A DNA stretch of 64,000 nt from Stigmatella aurantiaca DW4/3-1 (GTDB lineage Bacteria; Myxococcota; Myxococcia; Myxococcales; Myxococcaceae), in contig NC_014623.1 of NCBI RefSeq assembly GCF_000165485.1, positions 8,822,893-8,886,892 of the forward strand, in the 5' to 3' direction. The position numbers were made by a program, and so were the translations under genes. Under the pieces are notes generated by a model. That model ran no database searches, was not told the origin of the DNA, and saw nothing but the letters and a program-made list of their open reading frames with translations. Each line of letters begins with the position of its first letter. The stretch's first letter is position 1. This document shows, in pieces, positions 1 through 9,404 of the stretch.

Positions 1-574
1 AGGCATAGGCCACCAGGGGCGCATCGCCGGGACTCATCCGCCGGATCCGCGCCCGGGCCGCCACCATCGCCACCAGCGTCGCCTCGCTCGCGGAGCCTTG
101 GATGACGCCGCCGCCCGTGGGGGAGGTGGAGAGAAAGGATGCGGGCAGCCCCAACAGCTCCACCAGCCAGTCCATCACCCGCGCTTCCAGCTCCGTGCAG
201 GCGGGCCCCGTGGACCAGAGCATCCCCTGAACGCCCAGCCCCGCGGAGAGCAGCTCCCCCAGCACCGCCGGCCCCGAGACGTTCGCGGGGAAGTACCCAA
301 AAAAGGAGGGGGACTGCCAATGCGTGGTCCCGGGCAACACCACCTGCTCCAGGTCCTGGAACACGGCCTCCCAGCCCTTCTCCCCGTCCAGCCCCTGCTC
401 GGGGGGATGCGGCGGCAACCGGGCCGCCACATCGCCCGGCGCCACGGGCGCTCGAACAGGGAAGGACTCCAGCCGGTCCCAGTACCCGGCGATCCAATCC
501 ACCATCCGGTAGCCCAGCTGCCGGAACTCCTCGGCGGCCAGGTGCGGCACCGCCCCCTCTTGCTTCTCGCTCAT
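1..574 (-). CDS. Aromatic-L-amino-acid decarboxylase family protein (N-terminal part)
   Basis: The first 191 residues of a group II PLP-dependent decarboxylase; the gene runs off the left edge, so the PLP lysine is not visible. The N-terminus has the family pattern: an LGYRMVDWIAGYW helix near residues 19-31, then HWQSPSFFGYFPAN, then a LLG.PASFLSTSPTGGGVIQGSASEATLVA segment, which in AADC/DOPA/tyrosine decarboxylases lines the cofactor and substrate pocket. The family decarboxylates aromatic amino acids to amines in the cytoplasm; the substrate cannot be chosen from this fragment. ATG start with AGGAG eight bases upstream. The next gene lies 67 bases upstream on the same strand. Family call is strong, substrate unknown. 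Confidence 0.88.
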   Translation of the reverse strand, partial: MSEKQEGAVPHLAAEEFRQLGYRMVDWIAGYWDRLESFPVRAPVAPGDVAARLPPHPPEQGLDGEKGWEAVFQDLEQVVLPGTTHWQSPSFFGYFPANVSGPAVLGELLSAGLGVQGMLWSTGPACTELEARVMDWLVELLGLPASFLSTSPTGGGVIQGSASEATLVAMVAARARIRRMSPGDAPLVAYA

Positions 575-641
575 GCGGTCTTCTCCTCGCGCCCCCCGCC
601 TTAGCAGGATGGCCCAGGAGTGCCACGCCGCGGAGCGCTTC

Positions 642-1616
642 TCAGCGCCGACGGCGGGACCGGCCGTTGCCGAGCAACCCCAACAAGGCCACGAGCGCCG
701 CCAGGGAGCCCCCCGTGGCGGAGCAGCCATAGGTGGGGGACAACTCCTGCGAAGAACCGGAGGCCGGCGGATTCACCGAGCCCGGCGAGCCCGGCGTCAC
801 CCCAGGGGAAGTGCCCCCCTCGGACGGCGTGCCCTCCTCAGGCGGAGAAACCTCGGGAATCCCAGGCTGCGGCGTCTCCTCTTCCGCCGGATCCTCCTCC
901 GACTCGGGGGGCGGGGGAGGAGGCAGCACGTCCTCGAGCGCCGTCGCCTGGATGAGCCCGTCGTGGTAGACGACGCCCGTCTCCTTGATGGTGTCGCTGC
1001 GGTACAGGCCCAGCTTCATGTAGCTCTTCATCCCCGCGTACATCGTCGCGAGGTTGCGCTTCTTCAGCACCTGCTGGCCGTTGTGCCACAGCTCGATGAA
1101 GCCCACCTTCGCGTCCGCCGACCACTTCACGTGGAAGATGAACTCGTGCCACACCCCCCGCGTGAGCGGCGTGCGCCAGGGCGTGACGCTGTCGGTCATC
1201 GTCAGCCGGATCTCCTCGCCGTAGACGAAGAACTCCACCGGCGGTGAGCCGCAGCACCCGTCGTGGTGCCACTGGGTGAAGACCTGCCACGTCTTGACGC
1301 TGGGAAAGTCCGGCGCGAACATCACCTTCCACCGGTAGTAGTACTCCGAGCCCACCTGCTCGTTGCTCAGGTACACCAGTTCGTTGCGGTTGCCGCTGGC
1401 GTTGATGGGGTCATCGCCCTGCTTCACCATCGCCTTGAGCGCGTACTTCCCCTCGGCCACCGGCGACGTCACCACCGCCAGCCGGTCCGCCCGGACCATC
1501 TGCGAGTGGGAGTACTGCGAGTGATCGCCCGTCTCGAAGTCTCCTCGCCAGACGACATCGGCCCGCGCCGGTCCAACCACCAGGATCACCGCGAGCCAGC
1601 CAATATGAAGTCTCAA
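642..1616 (-). CDS. Secreted polysaccharide lyase (heparin-lyase/alginate-lyase-like fold) with MYXO-CTERM tail
   Basis: After a signal peptide (LRLHIGWLAVILVVGPARA, then DVVW) comes a jelly-roll domain of about 215 residues. It resembles the heparin lyase I/PL20 group: FETGDHSQY near the start, a QWHHDGCCGSP segment, and GVWHEFIFHVKW...GFIELWHNG near the end. A Pro/Glu/Gly/Ser-rich linker follows, then YGCSATGG, a hydrophobic stretch and RSRRRR, the pattern of the MYXO-CTERM sorting signal processed by myxosortase and used to place proteins on the outer surface. It probably cleaves an acidic polysaccharide; the substrate is unknown. I chose the TTG at 1616 because GAGG lies nine bases upstream and it gives a clean signal peptide. 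An in-frame ATG at 1685 would add an acidic, AT-rich N-terminus with uncharacteristic codons. Confidence 0.82.
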   Translation of the reverse strand: MRLHIGWLAVILVVGPARADVVWRGDFETGDHSQYSHSQMVRADRLAVVTSPVAEGKYALKAMVKQGDDPINASGNRNELVYLSNEQVGSEYYYRWKVMFAPDFPSVKTWQVFTQWHHDGCCGSPPVEFFVYGEEIRLTMTDSVTPWRTPLTRGVWHEFIFHVKWSADAKVGFIELWHNGQQVLKKRNLATMYAGMKSYMKLGLYRSDTIKETGVVYHDGLIQATALEDVLPPPPPPESEEDPAEEETPQPGIPEVSPPEEGTPSEGGTSPGVTPGSPGSVNPPASGSSQELSPTYGCSATGGSLAALVALLGLLGNGRSRRRR

Positions 1617-1931
1617 GAATCGATTCCTCAAAATTTGTATGTCCGCCAACGAATGCGAGCACCCTAACTCAAAATCACGTTTCATTCCTGTCACACATCT
1701 GCGCCGCCCCCTCGGCTCCAGAGCGTGGAACCGGACAAGGGCCCGGCCGCCGTGAAACATGTTTCAGATGCTCCGTAACGCGCTGAGCCTTCCCGGCGGC
1801 CAGGGGAGCCCTTCCTGCCATCGTCCGCTTCCAACACGGCCGGACGAGCAAGGGGCTGACGAACCGCTGGCGTGGTGTATGGTCCCTCCCCCCCTTCGCG
1901 GTGCCCGCTGGCCGGGCATCCTGGGTGCCCC

Positions 1932-2957
1932 ATGCTTCTCCTGCGCGATGTCCAGAAAAGCGATCTCGCCGGCCTCAAGCGCCTCGCCGCGGTGCTCAAC
2001 ACCGTCAACCTGCCCAACAACGAGGAGACGCTCTCCGCCATCATCGACAAGTCGGTGAAGAGCTTCGCCGGCAAGGTGAAGAACCCGCTGGAGCGCGAGT
2101 ACCTCTTCGTGCTCGAGGACCCCCGCAACGGCACCCTCATCGGCACCTCGATGGTCATCGCGCAGCACGGCACCTACGAGGCCCCGCACATCTATTATGA
2201 GGTGAGCGAGCGCGAGCACTACTCGGCCTCCATCGACCGGCACATCCGGCACAAGGTGCTCTCCATCGCGTACAACTACGAGGGCCCCACGGAGATCGGC
2301 GGGCTGGTGGTGGATCCCCCCTACCGCGCCACGCCGGACAAGCCCGGCAAGCAGCTGTCCTACGTGCGCTTTCTCTTCATCGCCATGCACCGGCGCCTGT
2401 TCCGGCCGCGCGTGCTCGCCGAGCTGCTGCCCCCGCTGCTGCCCGATGGGCGCAGCCTGCTGTGGGAGGCGTGCGGCAGGAAGTTCACCGGGCTGTCCTA
2501 CCAGGACGCCGACCGGCTCAGCCGCCAGAACAAGGAGTTCATCAAGGAGCTGTTCCCCGCCTCGGACATCCACGCGGCGCTCTTCCCGGCCCGCGTCCAG
2601 AAGGTGCTCGGGGAGGTGGGCCCCCAGACGCGCGGCGTGCAGCGGATGCTGGAGCGCATCGGCTTCCGGTACATGGAGCGCATCGATCCCTTCGATGGAG
2701 GGCCGCACTTCGAGGCCAACGTGACGGACATCACCCTCGTGCGCCGCTTCCGCACGGTGAAGCTGGCCGAGGAGGACTTCGAGATGGAAGGCGATGACGT
2801 GCTCGTCGCCTTCGAATGGGAGGCGGGCCGCAACCGCTTCCGCGCGGTGCGCACCCATGCGCGGCTGGACAACCAGCTCGTCTTCCTCCCCGCCAAGGCC
2901 AAGGAAGTTCTCGGCGCGCCCGCGGGGGCGAAGCTGTCCGTCATCCCCTTCGAGTAA
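1932..2957 (+). CDS. astA: Arginine N-succinyltransferase
   Basis: Full-length (341 aa) AstA-family acyltransferase of the GNAT-like fold, which transfers succinyl from succinyl-CoA to arginine as the first step of the AST arginine degradation pathway. Diagnostic stretches are MLLLRDVQKSDL at the start, GTSMVIAQHGTYEAPHIYYEV, IGGLVVDPPYR, LSYVRFLFIAMHRR, LLWEACGRKFTGLSYQDAD and ENKEFIKELFP-like sequence around residue 205. The ATG at 1932 begins the conserved N-terminus; an upstream in-frame start would add a Pro-rich segment not seen in the family. None of astB, astC, astD or astE is adjacent, so the pathway is either dispersed or the enzyme works alone here. It diverges from the polysaccharide lyase gene. 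Confidence 0.9.
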   Translation: MLLLRDVQKSDLAGLKRLAAVLNTVNLPNNEETLSAIIDKSVKSFAGKVKNPLEREYLFVLEDPRNGTLIGTSMVIAQHGTYEAPHIYYEVSEREHYSASIDRHIRHKVLSIAYNYEGPTEIGGLVVDPPYRATPDKPGKQLSYVRFLFIAMHRRLFRPRVLAELLPPLLPDGRSLLWEACGRKFTGLSYQDADRLSRQNKEFIKELFPASDIHAALFPARVQKVLGEVGPQTRGVQRMLERIGFRYMERIDPFDGGPHFEANVTDITLVRRFRTVKLAEEDFEMEGDDVLVAFEWEAGRNRFRAVRTHARLDNQLVFLPAKAKEVLGAPAGAKLSVIPFE

Positions 2958-2966
2958 GCCCGGGGC

Positions 2967-4061
2967 TCAGGGGCGCCGCACCACCCGGTGCGTGCCCCGC
3001 AGCAGCTCCAGCCACCGCTCGCCCGCCTCCACCGAAGTGCCTTTCGGATCCACCAGCGCCAGCGCCAGGTGCGTCTCGGGGCGCACCGCGTCCAGCGAGG
3101 TCGGATCCAGCTCCAGCCCGCCGCCTCCGGGAAGGGCCACGCGCACCCACGCGTGCGGCCTCGCTGGCCCTCCCTCCACCGCCAGCAGGCCGTGCACCAG
3201 TGCCACCCGGTGCCCCCGCGCCTCCGCCTCCGCCGCGAAGCGCAGCGCATGGGCCAGGCACCCGCCCGCCTCGCCCGCGCCCCCCTCGCGCCAGTCCGCC
3301 GCGCCCGGCCCCTTCTCCGGAAAGGCCGCATGCACCCGCGCCGCCAGGGCCCGGGCCGCGGCCGCGTCCCACTCCGTCATCCCCGGCACCCGCCCAGGCA
3401 CCGCCCACGCGGGCTCGAAGGCCAGCACCCCGGAATTCCCTTGAACAGGCACCCCCTGGGAGAAGAGCTCCGGCGGAGGGCGCACCTTCTCCCCGGGAGC
3501 CGACCGCGTGAAGCGGGACTCGCCCACCTCCAAGACCTGGAGCCACCCTTGCGCGTCGTAGCGCGCCCGGAAAGGGGACCCCAGGAGCGTGCCTTCCGCC
3601 TCGGCCCCCCGCACGGCGGTGAGGCAGTGCGCGCCCTCCCGGCCCGTCAGCTCCTCCCGGCCCGTCACACACCCCGGGCGGGGAGGCCCCCGCCACAACC
3701 AGAGCGCCTGGGGCACGCTGTCCGTCCCCTCCACCGTTCCCTCCGCGCTCAGCGCCAGCGTCACCTCCTGCTTCCGCTCCCCCACCTGTCCCCCGCGCGT
3801 GTGCAGGTGGCGCGAGACATAGGTGAACTGCCCGGCGGACCGTCTCAACGTCACCCGCCCCACCGGAATCCCCCTCCACGAAAAGAGGTAACTCATGGAG
3901 TCCTCCAGCCCCTGGGGCATGGAGGACCCGCCCCCCCTCGGAGGGGCGGACGTAGCAGGTAGGGGCAGGAGTCCGGCGCAGAGCCAGCAGAGCAGGACGC
4001 CAAAGCGCGCAAGGAATTGAGGAACGGGGCGACAAGGCAGGCTAGCTTCACGGCTGCTCAT
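2967..4061 (-). CDS. Exported transglutaminase-like protein
   Basis: 364 residues. The N-terminus has a basic stretch and a hydrophobic segment ([24 protein letters not shown]), consistent with a signal peptide or membrane anchor. The C-terminal third carries a transglutaminase-like triad in order: Cys in [23 protein letters not shown], His in HAWVRVAL and Asp in [11 protein letters not shown]. Members of this superfamily are cysteine proteases/amidases or acyl transferases; a specific reaction cannot be read from the sequence. The middle region is a beta-rich domain of unknown type that begins [18 protein letters not shown]. The stop lies 9 bases from the end of astA (convergent). The ATG at 4061 overlaps the start codon of the divergent chemoreceptor gene; a longer start at 4196 would lie inside that gene. 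Confidence 0.72.
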   Translation of the reverse strand: MSSREASLPCRPVPQFLARFGVLLCWLCAGLLPLPATSAPPRGGGSSMPQGLEDSMSYLFSWRGIPVGRVTLRRSAGQFTYVSRHLHTRGGQVGERKQEVTLALSAEGTVEGTDSVPQALWLWRGPPRPGCVTGREELTGREGAHCLTAVRGAEAEGTLLGSPFRARYDAQGWLQVLEVGESRFTRSAPGEKVRPPPELFSQGVPVQGNSGVLAFEPAWAVPGRVPGMTEWDAAAARALAARVHAAFPEKGPGAADWREGGAGEAGGCLAHALRFAAEAEARGHRVALVHGLLAVEGGPARPHAWVRVALPGGGGLELDPTSLDAVRPETHLALALVDPKGTSVEAGERWLELLRGTHRVVRRP

Positions 4062-7000
4062 GGGAGCCAAACGGTACCTCTTCGGCTTCGGACTTGTCGG
4101 GGGGCTTGTCTCCGCGCTCCTCCTCGGCTCGTTGTTGCAGACACTCGCCCACGTGGAGCTGGGCTCCCAGGGCTGGCTCTGGCTGCTGATCGCCACCCCC
4201 TTGCTCTATCTCCTGGGCGGGTGGCTGAGCTGGTTCAGCTGGGCGGGGTACCGCAGCCGGATCCGCCGGCGGGTCATCACCCGGCTGGCCGAGGGGGACC
4301 TGGCCATCACCACCCAGGCCGAGTTCGAGGGCCGCGAGGACGTGCGCCGCCTGCTGTCCTCCCTGCGCCGCGCCATCTCCCAGGTGCAGCGGGTGACGGC
4401 GAACATGCACCGCACCAGCACCAGCGTCTCCGAGCAGGCCCGGATGCTGCTGGAGGCCGCGCGGAGGCAGGGCCAGGCGGTGGACCACTCGCTGGAGGCG
4501 GTGTCCCGCATGGGCGAGACGCTCCAGGGGGCCGGCCAGCGGGTGGCGCAGATGGACAGCTTCGCCCACGAGACGACGAACGCGCTGGTGGAGATGACGG
4601 AGCGGCTCCAGCAGGTGGGCTTCGCCCTGTCCAGCCTGGATGAGTTCTCCCACCACACCAGCGAGCTGGTGCAGGCCATGAGCGAGCGGCTGGACAACAT
4701 CGCCGCCGCGGGAGACGAGCTGGCGCTGTTCGCCAACGAGGCCGAGAGCTTCGTGTCCGTGGTGGGCTCGGGCATCGAGGCGGTGCGCCGCCGCGCCAAC
4801 GAGACGAACGAGCTGGCCCAGGCCGTCACCGCCACCGCCCAGCGGGGCGAGGAGCTGGTCAACGACAGCGTCAAGGGCATGTACCGGGTGAAGGAGACGG
4901 TGCGCAAGGCCGCGGAGATCGTCGACTCGCTGGGCACGCGCTCGCGAGAGATTGGCCGCATCGTGGACGTCATCCAGGAGATCGCCGACCAGACGAACCT
5001 CCTGGCGCTCAACGCCGCCATCATCGCCGCCCAGGCGGGCGAGCACGGGCGGCCCTTCGGCGTGGTGGCCAACGAGATCCGCGGGCTGGCGGAGCGCTCC
5101 GCGCGCTCCACCCGGGAGATCTCCACCCTGGTGTCGGGCGTGCGCGCGGAGGTGGACACCACGGTGGTGCTGGTGAAGGAAGGCCGCGAGCAGGCCACCA
5201 CGGGCGCGCTGCTGGGAGACCGGGCGGCCACCGCCCTGGTGGAGATCCGCAACATCACCCAGCGCACCTTCGCGGCGGTGGAGTCCACGGTGGAGGAGAC
5301 CCGGCGCCTGGAGCAGCAGGGCTCCACGGTCATCGAGGCCAGCCAGCGCGTGGCCACCCGGGTGGACGATGTGACGAGGGCCGCCATCGAGCACGCCGGA
5401 CAGGCGCGGGAGCTGGTGCGCAAGACCGGGGAGATGGTGCGCCTGGCGCGCGATGCCTCGGAGAAGGTGGAGGGGCAAGCCCGCGCCGGCAACATGCTGT
5501 CCGAGTCGGTGGTGCGGCTGACGGCCGCCATCGATGGCATCCGCAAGGCACACGCGGTGCTCACCCGGGGCGAGGTCTCCATCCGTGACGAGGTCACCCG
5601 CGTCCGGGAGGATGCGCGGCGGGTCATCCGCAGCGGCGATGAGCTGAGCCGCACGGTGGATCAGCTTGGGCACGAAACGGTGAGTCTGGAATCAGAGGTG
5701 TTCCGCTTCCGCCTGCCCCAGCCCCACTCCGGGGGCACGCTGCGCGTGGGCATCCACCAGGCAGCGGCCTTGCGCGCGCGCCAGACGCTGGACCCGCTCT
5801 TCAGCGTGGAGAACCAGCTGGCGGAGCTGTGCGCCTGCGTCTTCTCCAACCTGCTCCGGCTCGAGGATGGCGTGCTCGTGCCGGACCTGGCCGAGCGCTG
5901 GGAGATGGACCCTTCGGCCCGCATCTTCTGCTTCTTCCTGCGCCGGGGCGTCACCTTCCACGATGGGACGGCGCTGACGGCCTACGACGTGAAGCGCCAC
6001 TTCGAGCGGCTGCTGGACCCCATGGTGCGCTCGCCGGACCGCTCGCTGCTGGAGGACATCGAAGGCGCTGGGCCCTTCACCGCCGGCACCACGCGCGACG
6101 TGAGCGGCCTGCGCGTCCTCAACGAAGGGTCGCTGGAGATCCGCCTGCGGGAGCCCAAGGCCTTCTTCCTCCACCTGTTGACCCTGACGCCCACGGCGGT
6201 GGCCCGGGTGGACTCGGATGGACGGCTGCTGGGAACGGGCCCCTACCGCCTGGAGCTCTTCGACACCGACCGCATCCTCATGGAGCGCAACCCCACCTAC
6301 TTCCGCCGCGATCTGCCGTGGCTGGACCGCCTCGAGTTCCGGCTGATGGACTCGCGGCAGGAGGCGTTGGATCAACTCCAGGGCGGCAAGGTGCAGTTCG
6401 TCTCCTTCCTCTACGCTCAGCAGGCCCAGTCCCCGGGCATGGAGGAGCTCCAGACGGCCGCCAGCTCCACCCCCTCCACCGCCTTCGTGGGCCTCAACCT
6501 GCGCGAGTCGCTCTATGACGACATGCGCGTGCGCAGGGCCATCCGCGCGGGGCTGGACATCCCCTCGCTGGTGGAGCAGTTCCACCCTGGCGCACGCGTG
6601 GCCCGGACGCTCACCCCGCCCGAGCTGCTCCAGGGCCTGGAGCCCGGGAGCATGCCGGGACCGGACGTGGCGCGGGCCGAGCAGCTCCTTCAGGAAGCCG
6701 GCGTGCGCACGGTGCCGCTGACGCTCTACTACCCCGCCGGCCGGGACTCCTCCGAGGAGGATGCGGTGCTGTTCCGGCCGCTCGTCGAGGCGGGACTGCT
6801 GGAGCTGCGCCACGTGGAGCTGCCCTCGCAGGACTACACCACCCGCCTGCGCGAAGGGCGCATCCCCGCCTTCCGCACCCTGTGGATCGCCGATTACCCG
6901 GACCCGGACAACTTCCTCTATTTCCTGCTGAACTCGAACGCGCAGAACATCTATCCGCTGGGCTACCGCAACCTGGCGCTGGACCGGCTGACCGCCGAGG

Positions 7001-7206
7001 CCCGCGTCTCCATTGATCCGGATCTGCGCCACCAGCTCTACCTGCGCGCCGAGGCGATCTGCGAACAGGACTGTCCCCTCATCCCCCTCTACCACGACCG
7101 CATCTACGCCGTGGCGAGCCCCGTGGTGCAGGGCCTGCGGCTGCACATGACGCCGCCCCAGGTGCGCTTCGAGGACCTGTGGATGGACTCCGACGCGGCC
7201 CTGTGA
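4060..7206 (+). CDS. Chemoreceptor-like protein fused to a cytoplasmic oligopeptide-binding-protein domain
   Basis: 1048 residues. Two membrane helices (about 7-29 and 38-60) are separated by only some eight residues, so there is no periplasmic sensor. Next come a short HAMP-like segment and a long methyl-accepting coiled coil with its hairpin tip at about 301-345 ([14 protein letters not shown], then [21 protein letters not shown]). From about residue 555 to the end the protein is an SBP_bac_5 (OppA/DppA-type) solute-binding domain: [67 protein letters not shown], and [10 protein letters not shown]...CPLIPLYH near the end. With two helices both ends face the cytoplasm, so the ligand domain is intracellular, as in the SgrR regulator. 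The tip departs from canonical NAAIEAARAGE: Glu is Ile and Arg is Gln, both trimer-contact positions in E. coli receptors. It presumably senses an internal peptide-like or small ligand and signals to a CheW/CheA array (inference). Confidence 0.88.
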   Translation: MGAKRYLFGFGLVGGLVSALLLGSLLQTLAHVELGSQGWLWLLIATPLLYLLGGWLSWFSWAGYRSRIRRRVITRLAEGDLAITTQAEFEGREDVRRLLSSLRRAISQVQRVTANMHRTSTSVSEQARMLLEAARRQGQAVDHSLEAVSRMGETLQGAGQRVAQMDSFAHETTNALVEMTERLQQVGFALSSLDEFSHHTSELVQAMSERLDNIAAAGDELALFANEAESFVSVVGSGIEAVRRRANETNELAQAVTATAQRGEELVNDSVKGMYRVKETVRKAAEIVDSLGTRSREIGRIVDVIQEIADQTNLLALNAAIIAAQAGEHGRPFGVVANEIRGLAERSARSTREISTLVSGVRAEVDTTVVLVKEGREQATTGALLGDRAATALVEIRNITQRTFAAVESTVEETRRLEQQGSTVIEASQRVATRVDDVTRAAIEHAGQARELVRKTGEMVRLARDASEKVEGQARAGNMLSESVVRLTAAIDGIRKAHAVLTRGEVSIRDEVTRVREDARRVIRSGDELSRTVDQLGHETVSLESEVFRFRLPQPHSGGTLRVGIHQAAALRARQTLDPLFSVENQLAELCACVFSNLLRLEDGVLVPDLAERWEMDPSARIFCFFLRRGVTFHDGTALTAYDVKRHFERLLDPMVRSPDRSLLEDIEGAGPFTAGTTRDVSGLRVLNEGSLEIRLREPKAFFLHLLTLTPTAVARVDSDGRLLGTGPYRLELFDTDRILMERNPTYFRRDLPWLDRLEFRLMDSRQEALDQLQGGKVQFVSFLYAQQAQSPGMEELQTAASSTPSTAFVGLNLRESLYDDMRVRRAIRAGLDIPSLVEQFHPGARVARTLTPPELLQGLEPGSMPGPDVARAEQLLQEAGVRTVPLTLYYPAGRDSSEEDAVLFRPLVEAGLLELRHVELPSQDYTTRLREGRIPAFRTLWIADYPDPDNFLYFLLNSNAQNIYPLGYRNLALDRLTAEARVSIDPDLRHQLYLRAEAICEQDCPLIPLYHDRIYAVASPVVQGLRLHMTPPQVRFEDLWMDSDAAL

Positions 7207-7218
7207 CGTCCGCCGGGC

Positions 7219-9348
7219 TCAAGGCCGGGCCCGCCGGGTGCCCGTGAGGCCATGCCGCTGGGGCCAGCCGCGCGTCTCCGCCTGACCCTGGAGCCCCAGG
7301 TCGAACACCTCCAACCGCCAGGTGCCCTCCCGCTCCAACACGACATAGAGGTACCGGTCCACGTGCGTTGCCCCCGCGACACGGGGGTCTCCAGCCAACG
7401 GACACACCGCCAGCGCCTCTCCTTCCGCGAACAGCTGCAGGTAGGTCCTCGGGGTTCCTCCGTCCGGGGTGATGTCGCTGAGGGTGCCCACCACGCCCCC
7501 GCTCACCAGCGACGCCTCATGGAGGAGGCTCACCGAGCCAGGCGGAGCCACGGGCACTTCCCAGCGGGTGCCGCCGTCCTGGACAGCCAGCGCGCGCAGC
7601 AGGAGTTGCCCCGTCTGCGGCGTGCACGGGGCGCCGCCATCCTCGCAGACCCTCGCGAACGCATAACCGGTGTCCTCCAGCAGGAGCGTGGGCTCGTCCA
7701 GGGGACGCCGCTGCTCGCCCCAGGGCACGGGCGAGAAGGCCCCCCCATCGGTGCTGGTGAAGGACCGCGCCCCCGTGAAGAGCCACCCACTGGCCACCGC
7801 CAGCGAGGCGCCTGGCTCCCCGGGTGTGCCCCCATCATTGGCGGTGTCCACCAGGGGCACGGTGTCAAACCCCGGACCGGCATCCGACGGCTCCGCGAAC
7901 ACCACCCGGTCCCCGCCCGCGGTGCTCAACACCACCCGGCCCTGCTCATCGAGTGCCACGCGGGCGCCCGTTCCTCCAAAGCCCTCCACCGGCCCCGCCC
8001 GGAGCACGCCCCCATCCGCGCCCAGCCGCACGAGCGTCGAGCGCACGCCGCCGTCCGCGCCCGCATCCTCCCCGTCCTCCTCGGGGCCATTCCACGACAC
8101 GAGCGCCACCACCTCTTCCTCAGCGCTCACCGCCGTGCGTCCCACCCCCGTGGACGGCACGCCCCCGTCCAGCCCCTCGCCCACTTCCCTCAACAGGGCA
8201 TTCCACAAGCGCTCACCAGGACTCGCCAAGGCATAGCGCTCCAGCCCTTCGGACTCACGGACCAGGACCCCTGCATCGGACACGGCCAGCAGCGTGCGCA
8301 CCCCGCCATCCGGGTAAGGGACTTCGAAGCGCTGCAAGCCGTTGCCGGTGAAGGAGACGAGCCGACATCCCCCATCCTCATCGCAGACCGAGGCGAAGAG
8401 CGCCCCTTCGTGGGACAGCACCACCGGCCCGCCCTCCTCCGCCATGGGGGCTCCGCCGAGCAGCGCGGAGAACCGGGAGACGAGGTCCTCCACGGGGGGG
8501 CGCACACAATCGCCACCGCGGCACCGGCCCTCCCCCTGGCAAGGCGTCCCAGGAGCACACAGGAACCCCTCGGGGGTGGGCAGGGTGCGGCAACTTCCAA
8601 AGAGACACAGGTGGGCGGTCTTGCAGTTGGTGGGGCCGCACACCGTGTAGTCGGCGGCATCCCGCTCCCCGCAGCCGCTCTCCCGGTCACACACGCCCAC
8701 CCGGCAAGGGTTCGTGGGCTGGGGACAGCTCACCTCCGACGTCACACACCCTTCCGTGGGAGAACACGCATCCACCGTGCAGGGATTGTCGTCGTTGCAC
8801 GTGCGGGGGGCTCCCACACACTCGCCCGACTGGCACCGGCCGTTCTCCTGGCACCGGCTGGTGGGGATGCAGGCCTTCCCATCCGGCGACAGCGTCTCCA
8901 CACAGAGGCCCGGCTCCAGCTCGAAGCGGGACTCCCGGCACTGCATCGAAGGCACACAGGCCAGGGGCCGGACCCCCTCGCCTCTCAGCACCACGGTCTC
9001 GGTGCGGCTGCCCGCCACCAGGGTCAGGACGCCTTGCACCTGGCCCTCTCCGGCGGTGAACACCACCTCCACCTCCACGGAGCCCCCGCCCGGAACGGAC
9101 ACCGTCCGCGGGGCCACCGAGAAGGGGGCTTCGGCCGTCGCCGTCACCTGCGCCTCCGCGCGTCCGGTGCCCAGCAGCGTCACCGTGCGCCGGGCCTGGC
9201 CGCCCTCCAGCACCCGGCCGAAGTTCACTTCGGCCTCCCGGGGCCGGAAGTCGCCCCGTGAATTGCCGAGCCCTGGACCATCACACCGGCAAGCCCCGGA
9301 GAACACGAGCGCCACGAGGAACAGGAACCAAGGCCGGGTGCGAAGCAT
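7219..9348 (-). CDS. Large Cys-rich lipoprotein with Ig-like and propeller-like regions
   Basis: 709 residues with a lipoprotein signal (MLRTRPWFLFLVALVFSGAC). Residues about 35-125 form an Ig-like, Hydin/ASPM-type beta domain (VNFGRVLEGGQARRTVTLLGTG, then VEVVFTAGEGQVQGVLTL). Residues 130-275 are Cys-rich repeats of the type CxxxxCxxxxxC...GECVGAPRTCNDDNPCTVDACSP, common in myxobacterial surface proteins. The remaining 430 residues are rich in 'DGG' and short beta repeats resembling a propeller. No catalytic motif is visible; it is probably an outer-membrane surface lipoprotein. The DedA gene lies 56 bases upstream on the same strand and the chemoreceptor gene converges 12 bases away. Confidence 0.78.
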   Translation of the reverse strand: MLRTRPWFLFLVALVFSGACRCDGPGLGNSRGDFRPREAEVNFGRVLEGGQARRTVTLLGTGRAEAQVTATAEAPFSVAPRTVSVPGGGSVEVEVVFTAGEGQVQGVLTLVAGSRTETVVLRGEGVRPLACVPSMQCRESRFELEPGLCVETLSPDGKACIPTSRCQENGRCQSGECVGAPRTCNDDNPCTVDACSPTEGCVTSEVSCPQPTNPCRVGVCDRESGCGERDAADYTVCGPTNCKTAHLCLFGSCRTLPTPEGFLCAPGTPCQGEGRCRGGDCVRPPVEDLVSRFSALLGGAPMAEEGGPVVLSHEGALFASVCDEDGGCRLVSFTGNGLQRFEVPYPDGGVRTLLAVSDAGVLVRESEGLERYALASPGERLWNALLREVGEGLDGGVPSTGVGRTAVSAEEEVVALVSWNGPEEDGEDAGADGGVRSTLVRLGADGGVLRAGPVEGFGGTGARVALDEQGRVVLSTAGGDRVVFAEPSDAGPGFDTVPLVDTANDGGTPGEPGASLAVASGWLFTGARSFTSTDGGAFSPVPWGEQRRPLDEPTLLLEDTGYAFARVCEDGGAPCTPQTGQLLLRALAVQDGGTRWEVPVAPPGSVSLLHEASLVSGGVVGTLSDITPDGGTPRTYLQLFAEGEALAVCPLAGDPRVAGATHVDRYLYVVLEREGTWRLEVFDLGLQGQAETRGWPQRHGLTGTRRARP

Positions 9349-9404
9349 GGGCCGGACTTAACCAGCTTCGGGCAAGCCCCTGAAGGGGAAGCCGTCTCTG
9401 GGTG

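Noticed and set aside
7252-9261. A plus-strand reading frame of 669 codons opposite the Cys-rich lipoprotein
   Set aside because: No domain and shadow composition; the minus strand has a lipoprotein signal and Cys-rich repeats.
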